64,000 nt of DNA, taken from NCBI GenBank assembly GCA_002296655.1, contig DBIN01000017.1, positions 1 through 64,000 on the forward strand, read 5' to 3'. Position 1 is the first letter of the stretch. Each line of letters opens with the position of its first letter. Below are positions 1 through 9,838 of the stretch, piece after piece. The translations under genes and the position numbers were made by a program. The notes beneath the pieces are model-generated. The model saw only the letters and a list, made by a program, of their open reading frames with translations, was not told the DNA's origin and searched no databases. Source of the stretch: Acinetobacter sp. UBA801 (GTDB lineage Bacteria; Pseudomonadota; Gammaproteobacteria; Pseudomonadales; Moraxellaceae).

Positions 1-290
<290 letters not shown>

Positions 291-519
291 TACAACACCC
301 AAGCAGTTGTTGTACGAACTTCGAAAGAAGTGAGGATCAATCGATTTCATATTGATCTAACGATCAAACAAAAACTTGATTTAGTGAACGCTAAACAATA
401 AACTTCAGACCCAATAGCCAACCTGTTAATAACTCATTTGGAACCAAGTAAGGCATTACATGCAAAAGCATCAAGCAAAAGCAATGTAACTAAGACCCGA
501 ACAAGTCCATAACAGTTGT
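291..519 (+). other. 23S-5S internal transcribed spacer
   Basis: This is the spacer between 23S and 5S rRNA. I see no tRNA-like cloverleaf or other gene in it. It is part of the rRNA precursor and is probably removed during processing. Its length of about 230 bases is longer than the E. coli spacer. Confidence 0.8.
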
Positions 520-634
520 GCTGGCGACCATAGCAAGAGTGAACCACCTGATCCCTTCCCGAACTCAGAAGTGAAACCTCTTCGCGCTGATGGTAGTGTG
601 GGATTACCCATGTGAGAGTAAGTCATCGCCAGCT
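520..634 (+). rRNA. rrf: 5S ribosomal RNA
   Basis: A 5S rRNA of about 115 bases. The 5' end GCTGGCGACCATAGC pairs with the 3' end GTCATCGCCAGC to form helix I. The conserved core TGATCCCTTCCCGAACTCAG is at about 549-568 and GAAACCTC follows it. A strong intrinsic terminator follows directly, so this is the last gene of the rRNA operon. The ends are placed from the helix I pairing and may be off by one or two bases. Confidence 0.96.
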
Positions 635-644
635 CATTATTCAA

Positions 645-676
645 ACACCCTCAACAATCGTTGAGGGTGTTTTTTT
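645..676 (+). terminator. rRNA operon intrinsic terminator
   Basis: A perfect 11-bp stem, ACACCCTCAAC and GTTGAGGGTGT around the loop AATC, is followed by a run of seven T. It lies about 10 bases after the 5S gene and ends the rRNA transcript. Confidence 0.95.
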
Positions 677-756
677 ATGGGGAAAGATAATATTAAGAAG
701 AGTAAAAAGCCTTAAACATAATTTAAGTCTTTTAAACTTATATCAATATCAAATAC

Positions 757-1440
757 TTAGAAATGTGCTTCTAAGCCTAAATATGGACCTTTAAACTCTA
801 ATTGAGTTTCCTGACTGGAATCTTGATTGAGCTTAATATCTAAAATGCGATAGCCTGCTTTTAAACCAACATCGACTAAAATGGAATCTATAAAGTTATA
901 TTTAATTTCTGCCTGAGCATCACTAACTTCATTATCGCTATTTTTGGCATAGTTGGCTTCGGCTTTGGCACTTAAACCCGTAAATGGTAATTTGACTGCT
1001 GCTTCTGCATATAGCATAGGTAAAGTTTCACTGACGTCTTGTGTCGAAAATAAATTCGATCTTAAGTCGCCTTCAAGTACTTTGGCACCAAATCCAACAT
1101 CTGCGGCAACAATGTTATCTAAAATTTCATAATATAAAATGAAGTCTGAGTAATCTAAATCTAGTTGATTGATTTTGACACCAGCAGCGTTTTGCTCGCT
1201 TTCGGTCTGCAAATTGGCATGTTTAATTTTGGCATTGGGTAAAAATGGTACTGGATGTTCTACTGCCAAACTGAAGGGTATGGCAAAATCATCATCTAAG
1301 TTTGGCGATAACTGAGCCTGATTCCAGTCTGCACTATATTTCCAATAATCCACGCTGGCTTTTACCCCAATAATATCGGCATGCACCGCTGAACAACCAA
1401 TTAAACTGCATGCTAAAGCAAAACGTTGTAATGTAAGCAT
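757..1440 (-). CDS. Outer-membrane beta-barrel protein (TIGR04219-like)
   Basis: A 227-residue protein that starts with a signal peptide (residues 1-21, cleavage expected after Val-His-Ala). The mature part has alternating polar and hydrophobic strands and ends in Glu-Ala-His-Phe, the terminal aromatic residue expected of a BAM substrate. The overall pattern matches the small outer-membrane protein family TIGR04219, whose function is unknown. The gene stands alone on the minus strand between the rRNA terminator and a divergently transcribed aldehyde dehydrogenase. Membership of the outer-membrane barrel class is fairly secure. The family name is from memory and nothing points to a substrate. 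Confidence 0.75.
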   Translation of the reverse strand: MLTLQRFALACSLIGCSAVHADIIGVKASVDYWKYSADWNQAQLSPNLDDDFAIPFSLAVEHPVPFLPNAKIKHANLQTESEQNAAGVKINQLDLDYSDFILYYEILDNIVAADVGFGAKVLEGDLRSNLFSTQDVSETLPMLYAEAAVKLPFTGLSAKAEANYAKNSDNEVSDAQAEIKYNFIDSILVDVGLKAGYRILDIKLNQDSSQETQLEFKGPYLGLEAHF

Positions 1441-1609
1441 ATAAACCCTAGTATTTTGTCATCATCATTTGGGATGAATGGTGTGGTGTTGTATGTTCTC
1501 GTGACAAAAATCATGTGAAATATTGTCTAACTTAGCGCATCATACATTTTCTAGAATCAAATTCTTGTAAAAATATAGCCTAATTCGCGCCAAAAAAGAG
1601 GATTTCAGT

Positions 1610-3052
1610 ATGCAAAATGTCCATCCACCTGTCGATTACCCGCTCTATCTTGCCAATAAAGCAGTAGAAACAGGGCAATGGTTAGCCGTTCAGCATAAAT
1701 ATTCTCAAAAATTATATGCACGTGTCGCACTTGCCGATGCAAAAAGTATTGAAAAAGCTATTCTTGCAGCCGTCAAAGCAGAAGCCGAAATGGCAAAATT
1801 ACAGCCATTTCAGAAACAAAAAATTCTGCTGCAATGTGTGCAGCGTTTCCAAGAGATGCGCGAAGAATTGGTTGAAATTTTAATTGCTGAAGGTGGAAAG
1901 CCTCGTCTGGCCGCGATGGCAGAAGTCGAGCGTTTAATCAATACCTTTCAAATTGCGGCAGATGCGGTGTCGCAACTAGATGAAGGACGTATTTTACCGT
2001 TGGCGGTGACGGCTGCTGCTGCGAATTATCAAGGGATGGTTAAGCATGTACCCATTGGTGCCGTGTCTTTAATTAGTCCTTTTAATTTCCCATTGAATTT
2101 AACCGCACATAAAATTGCGCCCGCGATTGCTGCAGGTTGTCCTTTTGTATTAAAACCTGCTAGCGCCACGCCTATTTCAGCATTAAAAATAGCAGAAGTG
2201 TTGGCTGAAACAGATTTACCTAAAGGTGCGTTTTCGGTATTGCCTTGTGAGCGTGAACAAGCAGATGTTTTAGTGACCGATGACCGCTTTAAACTGCTCA
2301 GTTTTACTGGTTCAGATGTGGTGGGTTGGGATATGAAAGCCCGCGCAGGACGTAAAAAAGTAACGCTAGAGTTGGGCGGCAATGCAGCGGTGATGATTGA
2401 ACCCGATACTGAACTGAATGATGCATTGATTCATCGCTTAATTGGTGGGGCGTATAATCATGCAGGGCAGGTGTGTATTAGTGTGCAACGTATTTTTGTG
2501 CATGCCGACGTATATGCTGAACTGAAAAAGAAACTTGTGAGTCAGCTCAAGCAAATTAAAGCAGCAGATCCTAATTTGGACAGCACTTTGGTCGGGCCAA
2601 TGATTAAGGAAGCTGAAGCACAGCGCTTGAAAAAGTGGATTGATAAAGCGGTGAAAAAAGGCACAAAAATATTGGTAGGTGGCGAGCTGAAAGGTGTGAT
2701 GTTTGAGCCGACTTTATTGGAACAGGTCGATCCAAACTTGGAGGTTTATAAAGATGAAGTTTTTGGCCCTGTTGCCATTTTGGAAAAATATTCATCTTTT
2801 GAGCAAGGGATTGCACGTATTAACCAAAGTCGTTTTGGTTTACAGGCGGGTATTTATACACAAAGCTTGGAAAAAATGCTTTACGCATGGGATCAGTTAC
2901 AGGTCGGTGGGGTAATTATTAATGATATCCCATCTTTCCGCGTGGATAATATGCCTTATGGTGGTGTGAAAGATTCGGGTTTAGGGCGTGAGGGGATTCA
3001 ATCTGCCATTCGGGATATGCAGGAAGAGCGTTTGTTGGTGATTAAGCGTTAA
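1610..3052 (+). CDS. NAD(P)-dependent aldehyde dehydrogenase
   Basis: A 480-residue member of the aldehyde dehydrogenase superfamily, which oxidises aldehydes to carboxylates with NAD(P)+. The general-base glutamate is in TLELGGN (Glu254), and the nucleophilic cysteine is in NHAGQVC (Cys289). The cofactor-binding stretch SPFNFPLNL is at about 156-164 and FTGSDVVG at about 232-239. The length is usual for the family. An AGAGG-like ribosome site precedes the ATG. The gene is monocistronic and divergent from the outer-membrane protein gene. The physiological substrate cannot be read from sequence. The pattern resembles the lactaldehyde/glyceraldehyde-3-phosphate (GapN-like) branch more than betaine aldehyde dehydrogenases, but that is an impression. 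Confidence 0.9.
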   Translation: MQNVHPPVDYPLYLANKAVETGQWLAVQHKYSQKLYARVALADAKSIEKAILAAVKAEAEMAKLQPFQKQKILLQCVQRFQEMREELVEILIAEGGKPRLAAMAEVERLINTFQIAADAVSQLDEGRILPLAVTAAAANYQGMVKHVPIGAVSLISPFNFPLNLTAHKIAPAIAAGCPFVLKPASATPISALKIAEVLAETDLPKGAFSVLPCEREQADVLVTDDRFKLLSFTGSDVVGWDMKARAGRKKVTLELGGNAAVMIEPDTELNDALIHRLIGGAYNHAGQVCISVQRIFVHADVYAELKKKLVSQLKQIKAADPNLDSTLVGPMIKEAEAQRLKKWIDKAVKKGTKILVGGELKGVMFEPTLLEQVDPNLEVYKDEVFGPVAILEKYSSFEQGIARINQSRFGLQAGIYTQSLEKMLYAWDQLQVGGVIINDIPSFRVDNMPYGGVKDSGLGREGIQSAIRDMQEERLLVIKR

Positions 3053-3619
3053 GTATTTGATCTGATCATGTATCGTCATCATCAGAGACAGAAAATGAGT
3101 TAACTCTGAATTTTGGGATGATTCACTACAGCGCTGTAGTTCAGTGAATTATAAGCTACAGCGTTAGTGTAAAATAGATGAAAAGTAAAATAACTCAAAT
3201 AGCATCAAAATTGTATTCCAAATAGTTATATGACTTATAACCAAAAAATCAAGTCAAAATGGAGTGGAATTTGAACGCTTGATTAAAAAATGCATACAAA
3301 AAACATCTTTCCGAGCAGAATTTACAGAAAAATTTTTCAAAAATGAGTATTGTTAAGCCATACAAAAGCGCAATATTGGGCAAAGACTTTAAGCAAGATT
3401 TTCCGAATATTTCGCTGTTTGACCTTTAGAATTTGATGCTCAAAAGGTGTGACTCTAAAGCAAACACCCAGATTTTCATTTTTTTGCAGGATATTTTTTG
3501 AGTGCGCTAAATTACCGTTATATAAAGTAAATTTAAGCTAATGAAAAAGCAAATTATTTATATAAAAGGTCAGAATTAAAAAACAAGCAACAAAAAATAA
3601 CCTGAAGTTTAGGTGTTCT
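3053..3619. other. Non-coding stretch between aldehyde dehydrogenase and symporter genes
   Basis: AT-rich DNA without a convincing gene. The one structured element is the palindrome near 3121-3149, listed separately. A 28-codon reading frame at 3343-3429 has no ribosome-binding site and is not called. The promoter of the downstream symporter should lie in the right half, but I cannot place it with confidence. Confidence 0.5.
3121..3149. promoter_or_regulatory. 16-bp perfect palindrome with extended arms, possible operator
   Basis: ACTACAGCGCTGTAGT at 3125-3140 is a perfect 16-bp palindrome. Wider arms ATTCACT and AGTGAAT extend it imperfectly. A third copy of the half-site, CTACAGCG, recurs about 15 bases downstream at about 3153-3160, followed by TAAAAT, which could be a -10 box. 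The arrangement suggests a protein-binding site or a hairpin after the aldehyde dehydrogenase gene. No T-run follows, so a terminator is less likely. Confidence 0.4.
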
Positions 3620-5104
3620 ATGACAGATTCTCGTGAGAGTTGGTCCGCACGATCAGGCTTTATTATCGCAGCTATTGGTTCTGCGGTCGGGTTGGGTAAT
3701 ATTTGGCGTTTCCCTTATGTTGCCTATGAAAATGGCGGCGGCGCATTTTTAATCCCTTATTTAATTGCGATCTTTGCCGCAGGTTTGCCATTGCTGTTTT
3801 TGGACTATGCAGTTGGGCATAAATACCGTAAAGCACCACCAACCGCTTATAAAAAGCTCATGAACAGTGAAGCATTGGGTTGGTGGCAGGTGATGGTGAC
3901 TTTGCTGATTGGTATTTACTATGCCAGCGTATTGTCTTGGGCAGGCAGTTATATGTTCTATTCCATTGGTCAGCAATGGGGAACAGACACTGAAAAATTC
4001 TTTTTCACAAGCTACTTACAAAATGGTGAAGGTTTAGCCTTGGGTTTTGTACCCACCTTATTTATTGGCTTAGTCATCGTGTGGGCGGTAGTGATGTTCA
4101 TTTTATATGGTGGTGTGAAAAAAGGGGTTGAGCTGTCAAATAAAATTTTTATACCACTTTTGCTGATTTTATTCTCTATTCTCGTGGTTCAAGCTTTACG
4201 TTTGCCTGGTGCAGTCGATGGCTTAAATGCCTTCTTTACGCCTAACTGGGAAGCGATGACGAACTATAAAGTATGGTTAGCTGCCTTTGGTCATATCTTC
4301 TTCTCGCTTTCAGTCGGGTTCGGGATTATGTTGACCTACTCATCATACCTAAAACGTAAAACTAACTTGACTGGTTCAGGCTTGGTGGTTGCACTCGCAA
4401 ACTCATCTTTTGAAATTTTAGCGGGTATTGGTATTTTTGCTGCGCTTGGTTTTATGGCGTACAGCGCAGGTTCATCGGTAGATGAAGTGGTTTCGGGTGG
4501 TATTGGTTTAGCCTTTATTGCATTCCCAAAAATCATTTCTAGCTTGGGTGCAGGTGGCGATTTATTTGGCTTCTTATTCTTCGCTTCATTGACGGTTGCA
4601 GGAGTGACCTCAATGGTGAGTATTCTGCAAGTGCCGATTGCTGCGTTCCAAGACAAACTGGGTTGGTCGCGTAAGCGTGCAGTAACCATCATTGCGGGTG
4701 GTTCAGCTATAGTTTCAACCATTTTATTCTCTACCCACAGTGCGATTACTTTTGTCGACATCATTGACTACTTTGCCAACAACATTGGTATTGTCGGTGG
4801 TGGTTTATTGTCGATTATTTTGGTGACTTGGTTCCGACGTCCATTGCTCAAAGAATTGCAGCAACACGTTAACCAATACTCAAGTATTAAATTGGGTTGG
4901 GGCTGGAATTTCCTATTAACCATCGTGACACCACTTTCATTGCTCGTGGCTTTAGGTTTAACCCTAAAATCTATTTTTGCAGAAGGCTATGGGGGTTATC
5001 CATTACACATTTTACTTACCGTGGGTGGTGGTACCGTGGCGCTCTTTATTATTGGTGCGGTATTGCTTAGCCGCTTAAAAGATCAAGACGCAGCGGAGAA
5101 ATAA
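3620..5104 (+). CDS. Sodium-dependent amino-acid symporter, NSS family
   Basis: A 494-residue integral membrane protein of the neurotransmitter:sodium symporter family (LeuT fold), which couples amino-acid uptake to Na+ entry. The hallmark unwound TM1 is visible as SAVGLGNIWRFPYVAYENGG (residues 21-40), with NIWRFPY at 27-33. About eleven to twelve hydrophobic segments follow. The adjacent 36-residue MetS-like gene begins two bases after the stop, an arrangement known for MetP/MetS methionine-alanine transporters of this family. A methionine/alanine-type substrate is therefore likely by context but not proven. Confidence 0.93.
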   Translation: MTDSRESWSARSGFIIAAIGSAVGLGNIWRFPYVAYENGGGAFLIPYLIAIFAAGLPLLFLDYAVGHKYRKAPPTAYKKLMNSEALGWWQVMVTLLIGIYYASVLSWAGSYMFYSIGQQWGTDTEKFFFTSYLQNGEGLALGFVPTLFIGLVIVWAVVMFILYGGVKKGVELSNKIFIPLLLILFSILVVQALRLPGAVDGLNAFFTPNWEAMTNYKVWLAAFGHIFFSLSVGFGIMLTYSSYLKRKTNLTGSGLVVALANSSFEILAGIGIFAALGFMAYSAGSSVDEVVSGGIGLAFIAFPKIISSLGAGGDLFGFLFFASLTVAGVTSMVSILQVPIAAFQDKLGWSRKRAVTIIAGGSAIVSTILFSTHSAITFVDIIDYFANNIGIVGGGLLSIILVTWFRRPLLKELQQHVNQYSSIKLGWGWNFLLTIVTPLSLLVALGLTLKSIFAEGYGGYPLHILLTVGGGTVALFIIGAVLLSRLKDQDAAEK

Positions 5105-5105
5105 C

Positions 5106-5216
5106 ATGAATACATCTGCATTGGTGATGTTGATTATTTCAACAGTGGTACTTTGGGGTGGTTTGGTTTTTGCGATGATTCACCTGATCAAAAACCCAGA
5201 TGAACTTGAAGACTAA
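5106..5216 (+). CDS. MetS-like small subunit of NSS transporter
   Basis: A 36-residue single-span membrane protein, MNTSALVMLIIST at the start and HLIKNPDELED at the end. It has one hydrophobic helix (residues about 4-26) and a short charged tail. It starts one base after the stop codon of the NSS symporter, so the two are translationally coupled. This matches the methionine/alanine import family small subunit (MetS) found beside NSS transporters; in Corynebacterium MetS is needed for MetP activity. Its short length makes it easy to miss. The start ATG is the only one available. Confidence 0.87.
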   Translation: MNTSALVMLIISTVVLWGGLVFAMIHLIKNPDELED

Positions 5217-5263
5217 GTGTTTTGCTGAACAAGTGCGAAGCTTTAAGAGATTGCACCGTTTAA

Positions 5264-5294
5264 ATAACCCTTGATTGATTCAAGGGTTATTTTA
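5264..5294. terminator. Intrinsic terminator between symporter operon and rsmB
   Basis: A stem AATAACCCTTG / CAAGGGTTATT around ATTGATT is followed by TTTATT. It lies about 50 bases after the MetS-like gene and before the 3' end of the convergent rsmB gene, so it could serve both strands. The flanking A-rich left side supports minus-strand use. Confidence 0.85.
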
Positions 5295-5339
5295 TTGGAA
5301 CGGCTATTCAATGAGAAGAATCGTTAAAACAAAAACAGC

Positions 5340-6647
5340 TTAGGCGGTTTTTTCAATACGACAATAATAAAAACCATCACCGCGTCCTTCTTGTGGCAAT
5401 AATTGGCGTCCGTACAGTTGTGGAATGCCCCAATCTGCATCAATTTTGACTTCTTTGGCATTAAGATGTTCGGCAAAGAATTGCTGCATTTGCTGTTCAT
5501 TTTCGGCTTTTAAAACCGAGCAGGTAATGTAAAGCAAGGTGCCGCCAACTTTGAGTTGCTGCCACATCTGCTGCAAAATCTGTTGCTGTAATGCTACCGT
5601 TTGCTGAATATCGCCAGATTGACGCAGCAAACGAATATCTGGATGACGACGCAAGACCCCAATTGCAGAGCATGGTGCATCCAATACAATACAGTCCACT
5701 GCTTCACTAGCGTTCCATGTGGTTGCATCGGCAGCCAAAATTTCGACTTGCGCTTCTTGATTCAGTTGCAGACGTTCTAGGTTTTCGCTGACACGTAACA
5801 GACGTTGGGCATCCTGATCCAAGGCAATCAATTTTTTAGGCTGAAATTTTTCGAGCAGATGTGCTGTTTTACCACCAGGGGCTGCGCAGGCATCGACCAC
5901 GACTTTGCCATCTAAATTTGGCAAGAGCATCGCACACAGTTGGGCATGTTCGTCCTGTACGGAAAATACGCCTTCATCAAAACCAGGCAAGTCTGGAATG
6001 TGCACATTTTGCAGCATCACAATACCAACTGCAGATACGGTACAAGCTTCTGCAGCAATCTCTTGTTCCTGCAAAATTTCTAAATAGCCATCACGGCTAA
6101 TTTGGCGTGTATTGACTCTTAAGGTTAGCGGCGCAGTTTGCTTTAAAGTGTGCGTCAGTTGTTCTAATTGTTCAGGCCAATCTTTTTTCAGGCGTTTATA
6201 CAACCAACTTGGCAAACCATGCGCTTGCGCCAAAGCCGTTTGAAATTCGGATGTTTCACGTGAAACACGACGCAGAATCGCATTCACCACACCGCTGAGT
6301 GCTTGATAGCCCAATTGTTTGGCTGCAGTTACAGTTTCAGAAATTGCGGCATGACTGGCTACACGGGTACAAAGCACTTGATATAAGCCAACATATAAAC
6401 AGGTTTCAACAGTTTCATTGTTGAGTGGTTTCACCAACAACGGCAAGGTAATGCTTTTTAGGGCATACCATTGACGCAAGGTGCCCAAAACCAGCTCATG
6501 AAACAAGGCACGGTCACGTTCTGCGACTTTGCTTAAATGTACAGTTAAAATGCTCGCCAATGATTGCCCTTGTTGTACGGCTAATAGCGTACGGATGACT
6601 TGGGCACGCAAGTTCAAATGTGAATTGCCTGATTCAGAATGGCTCAT
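5340..6647 (-). CDS. rsmB: 16S rRNA m5C967 methyltransferase RsmB
   Basis: A 435-residue enzyme that methylates C967 of 16S rRNA with S-adenosylmethionine. Residues 1 to about 140 form the NusB-like RNA-binding domain. The methyltransferase domain has the SAM motif DACAAPGGKT (252-261), the catalytic Cys in DAPCSAIGVLRRHPD (Cys326) and the second, release cysteine in TCSVLKAEN (Cys376). The start codon overlaps the stop of fmt (ATGA), so the two are translationally coupled. The fmt-rsmB pair is common in gammaproteobacteria. No peptide deformylase gene lies upstream here, unlike the E. coli def-fmt-rsmB order. Confidence 0.96.
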   Translation of the reverse strand: MSHSESGNSHLNLRAQVIRTLLAVQQGQSLASILTVHLSKVAERDRALFHELVLGTLRQWYALKSITLPLLVKPLNNETVETCLYVGLYQVLCTRVASHAAISETVTAAKQLGYQALSGVVNAILRRVSRETSEFQTALAQAHGLPSWLYKRLKKDWPEQLEQLTHTLKQTAPLTLRVNTRQISRDGYLEILQEQEIAAEACTVSAVGIVMLQNVHIPDLPGFDEGVFSVQDEHAQLCAMLLPNLDGKVVVDACAAPGGKTAHLLEKFQPKKLIALDQDAQRLLRVSENLERLQLNQEAQVEILAADATTWNASEAVDCIVLDAPCSAIGVLRRHPDIRLLRQSGDIQQTVALQQQILQQMWQQLKVGGTLLYITCSVLKAENEQQMQQFFAEHLNAKEVKIDADWGIPQLYGRQLLPQEGRGDGFYYCRIEKTA

Positions 6648-7606
6648 GCGAGAACTTGTCCTGTTTGAAGTTTTTGAGTTTGAATGATTTGCACGGGATT
6701 CAGCGGTTTAGCACCTGGCCATTGCAACGAACTTAAGCACACTGCTTGTTGATCGCCACAAGCGACGTGTACGCCTTGTTTGTCCAGTTTTAAAATTGTC
6801 CCTGCAGCTTTGCCCTGTGCAGATTCATCTGATAATGCTGAACCCCACACGCGTAAGTTTTGAGTGTCATCTAAAGGGATAAATGCCACAGGCCACGGGT
6901 TAAAGGCACGGATATTACGGTCAATTTCGGCTGCAGTTTGTGACCAGTTAATTTGCGCTTCGGCTTTGGTCAGTTTGTGTGCATACACCGTTAAGGCTTC
7001 ATCTTGCACTTCACGCCTAGCCAAATAGTCTTGTAATTTTTGTTCTGAAGCCAATACTTCAACAATCGCTTCGGCACCTTGCTGCGCCAGTTTGTCATGT
7101 AAGGTGGCTGAAGTGTCTGCTGCAGTAATTGGGCACAAGGTTTTATACAACATATCGCCCGTATCTAAACCTGCGGCCATTTTCATAATGGTGATGCCTG
7201 TTTCGGTATCACCTGTGGCAATGGCACGCTGAATCGGCGCTGCACCGCGCCAACGTGGCAATAAAGAACCGTGAATATTCAAGCAGCCATATTTAGGCGT
7301 ATCTAAAACCACTTGTGGCAAGATTAAACCATAGGCTGCAACCACCATCACATCGGCTTTCAATGCAGCCAATTCTTGTTGGGCCGCCAGACCTTCTTCA
7401 GTAGATGATTTAAAATGCAAAGGTTGATAGACAGGAAGATCGTGTTGTAGTGCCAATTGCTTCACCGCAGATGCTGTGAGTTTTTGTCCGCGTCCTGCTT
7501 TACGATCAGGCTGAGTGTAAACCGCGACAATCTCATGTTCGGTGTTCAGGAGTGCTGCCAAAGCGCTTGCAGCAAATTCAGGCGTACCTGCAAAAACGAT
7601 TTTCAA
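6644..7606 (-). CDS. fmt: Methionyl-tRNA formyltransferase
   Basis: A 320-residue enzyme that formylates Met-tRNA(fMet) using 10-formyltetrahydrofolate, making the initiator for translation. The catalytic triad is visible: Asn110 and His112 in NIHGSLLPRWRGAAPIQ and Asp148 in GLDTGDM. The N-terminal Rossmann-like formyltransferase domain is followed by a C-terminal OB-like tRNA-binding domain from about residue 205. The family start M-K-I-V-F-A-G falls on a TTG codon (complement of 7604-7606), so initiation is probably from TTG. It is first in a two-gene operon with rsmB. Confidence 0.96.
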   Translation of the reverse strand: MKIVFAGTPEFAASALAALLNTEHEIVAVYTQPDRKAGRGQKLTASAVKQLALQHDLPVYQPLHFKSSTEEGLAAQQELAALKADVMVVAAYGLILPQVVLDTPKYGCLNIHGSLLPRWRGAAPIQRAIATGDTETGITIMKMAAGLDTGDMLYKTLCPITAADTSATLHDKLAQQGAEAIVEVLASEQKLQDYLARREVQDEALTVYAHKLTKAEAQINWSQTAAEIDRNIRAFNPWPVAFIPLDDTQNLRVWGSALSDESAQGKAAGTILKLDKQGVHVACGDQQAVCLSSLQWPGAKPLNPVQIIQTQKLQTGQVLA

Positions 7607-7981
7607 TGGAAATCAACCCATATTTTTAGATGACGCGCCAATTATAGCAAATTGCGGCCCAAAGGTCGGAACGGGTTGTAACAAATCCAACTTGTCGCTG
7701 TGCTGCGCTGTAAATTATTATGATAAAAATGAGTTATGCAAAATTTAAAAATTATTCATGAAAGTTTTGTATTGAATTCAGTATGATCAACAGGGTGCTG
7801 TGGGTTTTCGTCACTTTTTATCCATCATAAAGTCGGTAAAGCAGCAGCCTTACTACCTCAAGCTGTAGTAAAATAGAAAGATTCTTAAACTGTTTTGCAG
7901 TGATACAGATCTTGCAAACAGTATTATTTCGCCAGAATGAATTTCAGATTCATTTCAGCACAACCAAGTTGGAACTTTATA
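7607..7981. other. Divergent intergenic region between fmt and ilvD
   Basis: This holds the divergent promoters of fmt-rsmB and ilvD. A small hairpin TTACTAC / GTAGTAA at 7850-7871 is followed by AAAATAG. I see no leader peptide rich in branched-chain amino-acid codons, so an ilv-type attenuator is not supported. The reading frame can extend back to 7937, but family comparison puts the ilvD start at 7982. Confidence 0.5.
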
Positions 7982-9811
7982 ATGCCTGACTATCGTTCAA
8001 AAACATCGACACACGGAAGAAATATGGCGGGTGCACGCGGCTTATGGCGTGCAACGGGTATGAAAGATGAAGATTTCGGTAAGCCGATTATTGCGGTGGT
8101 CAACTCATTTACCCAATTTGTACCTGGCCATGTGCATTTAAAAGACCTCGGTCAAATGGTGGCAGAGCAAATTCAGGCCGCAGGTGGTGTTGCCAAAGAA
8201 TTTAACACCATTGCTGTAGATGACGGGATTGCCATGGGCCATGACGGCATGTTGTATTCATTGCCATCACGTGACTTGATTGCCGACTCGGTAGAATACA
8301 TGGTCAGCGCGCACTGTGCCGATGCTATGGTGTGTATCTCCAACTGTGACAAAATTACCCCAGGGATGCTGATGGCTGCCATGCGCCTAAACATTCCAGT
8401 GGTGTTTGTATCTGGCGGCCCTATGGAAGCAGGTAAAGTCAAAATTCGTGGCAAGGAACACGCGATTGACTTGATTGATGCGATGATTGTGGCGGCAGAT
8501 GACAACTATACCGATGAAGAAGTCGCTGAATATGAGCGCTCAGCATGTCCAACTTGTGGTTCATGCTCAGGGATGTTCACTGCGAATTCAATGAACTGCT
8601 TAACAGAAGCTCTAGGTTTATCTTTACCAGGCAACGGCTCAATTGTGGCAACCCATGCCAACCGTAAAAAACTGTTTGATAAAGCAGGTCAGTTGATTGT
8701 GGAATTGGCTAAACGCCATTATGAACAAGACGACTACAGCGTATTGCCACGTTCAATTGCAACCAAAGCATCTTATGAAAATGCCATGACATTGGATATT
8801 GCCATGGGTGGTTCAACCAACACCGTATTGCACTTGTTGGCGGCTGCCAATGAAGCAGGTGTGGATTTCACCATGGATGATATTGACCGTCTATCACGCA
8901 AAGTACCTGTATTGTGTAAAGTTGCACCTGCAAAACAAGACGTTCACATGGAAGATGTACACCGTGCGGGCGGCATTATGTCTATTTTAGGTGAGCTGGA
9001 TCGTGCAGGTTTATTGGACACTTCTGTAGGTACGGTTCACGAAGCAACATTAAAAGATGCTTTAGATAAATGGGACATTATTCGTACCGAAAATGAAGAC
9101 GTTTACCAGTTCTTCCGCTCTGCACCGGGCGGCGTACCAACCCAGACTGCATTCTCACAAGACCGTTACTATTCACGTTTAGATGGTGACCGTGACAATG
9201 GTGTAATTCGTAATGCAGAACACGCCTTCTCTAAAGATGGTGGTTTGGCGGTACTTTACGGCAACATCGCTTTGGATGGCTGTATTGTCAAAACTGCAGG
9301 GGTGGATGATTCCATTTTAAAATTCAACGGCACAGCTCGTGTTTTTGAAAGTCAGGATGCTGCCGTAGACGCGATTTTGGGCGGTAAAATTACAGCGGGG
9401 GATGTGGTGGTGATTCGCTACGAAGGCCCACGTGGTGGCCCAGGTATGCAAGAAATGCTATACCCAACCAGCTATTTAAAATCGAAAGGTTTAGGCAAAG
9501 AATGTGCCTTACTGACCGATGGTCGTTTCTCGGGTGGTTCTTCAGGTCTTTCAATTGGTCACGTTTCTCCAGAAGCAGCTGAAGGTGGTGCGATTGGTTT
9601 GGTTGAAGATGGTGACCGTATCGAAATTGATATTCCAAACCGTAGCATTCACTTGGCGGTAGATGACGCAACGATGGCAGCACGTCGTGAAGCGCAAGAA
9701 GCCAAAGGTTGGCATCCTGCAGAAGAACGTCCACGTAAAATTTCCAAAGCGTTGAAAGCCTATGCCATGCACACCACCAGTGCGGCAAAAGGTGCGGTAC
9801 GTGAAATCTAA
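7982..9811 (+). CDS. ilvD: Dihydroxy-acid dehydratase, E. coli IlvD type
   Basis: A 609-residue enzyme that dehydrates 2,3-dihydroxy-isovalerate and 2,3-dihydroxy-3-methylvalerate in valine and isoleucine synthesis. The start was set at 7982 because [17 protein letters not shown] matches the E. coli IlvD N-terminus; an in-frame ATG at 7937 adds 15 non-conserved residues. Cluster cysteines appear in [10 protein letters not shown] and in [18 protein letters not shown]. At the first cluster position the protein has Gly ([10 protein letters not shown]), as in the oxygen-sensitive [4Fe-4S] type of E. coli. The C-terminal [21 protein letters not shown] motif is intact. A terminator follows, so it is not co-transcribed with the second dehydratase downstream. 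Confidence 0.96.
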   Translation: MPDYRSKTSTHGRNMAGARGLWRATGMKDEDFGKPIIAVVNSFTQFVPGHVHLKDLGQMVAEQIQAAGGVAKEFNTIAVDDGIAMGHDGMLYSLPSRDLIADSVEYMVSAHCADAMVCISNCDKITPGMLMAAMRLNIPVVFVSGGPMEAGKVKIRGKEHAIDLIDAMIVAADDNYTDEEVAEYERSACPTCGSCSGMFTANSMNCLTEALGLSLPGNGSIVATHANRKKLFDKAGQLIVELAKRHYEQDDYSVLPRSIATKASYENAMTLDIAMGGSTNTVLHLLAAANEAGVDFTMDDIDRLSRKVPVLCKVAPAKQDVHMEDVHRAGGIMSILGELDRAGLLDTSVGTVHEATLKDALDKWDIIRTENEDVYQFFRSAPGGVPTQTAFSQDRYYSRLDGDRDNGVIRNAEHAFSKDGGLAVLYGNIALDGCIVKTAGVDDSILKFNGTARVFESQDAAVDAILGGKITAGDVVVIRYEGPRGGPGMQEMLYPTSYLKSKGLGKECALLTDGRFSGGSSGLSIGHVSPEAAEGGAIGLVEDGDRIEIDIPNRSIHLAVDDATMAARREAQEAKGWHPAEERPRKISKALKAYAMHTTSAAKGAVREI

Positions 9812-9838
9812 GCAGTACTTAGCAATTTAAGCTGCCAC

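Noticed and set aside
3343..3429. 28-codon ORF MSIVKPYKSAILG upstream of the symporter
   Set aside because: No ribosome-binding site, very short, no pairing with a promoter or terminator.
4336..4764. 142-codon minus-strand ORF inside the symporter gene
   Set aside because: Antisense shadow of a clearly conserved membrane protein; composition follows codon positions of the real gene.
7937..7981. Upstream ATG extending ilvD by 15 residues
   Set aside because: Extension lacks family similarity; [14 protein letters not shown] is the conserved N-terminus.
7800..7981. ilv-type attenuator before ilvD
   Set aside because: No leader peptide rich in Ile/Val/Leu codons and no terminator with T-run; only a 7-bp hairpin.
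9390..9788. Minus-strand ORFs in the 3' part of ilvD
   Set aside because: Antisense shadows; the sense product is conserved to its end.
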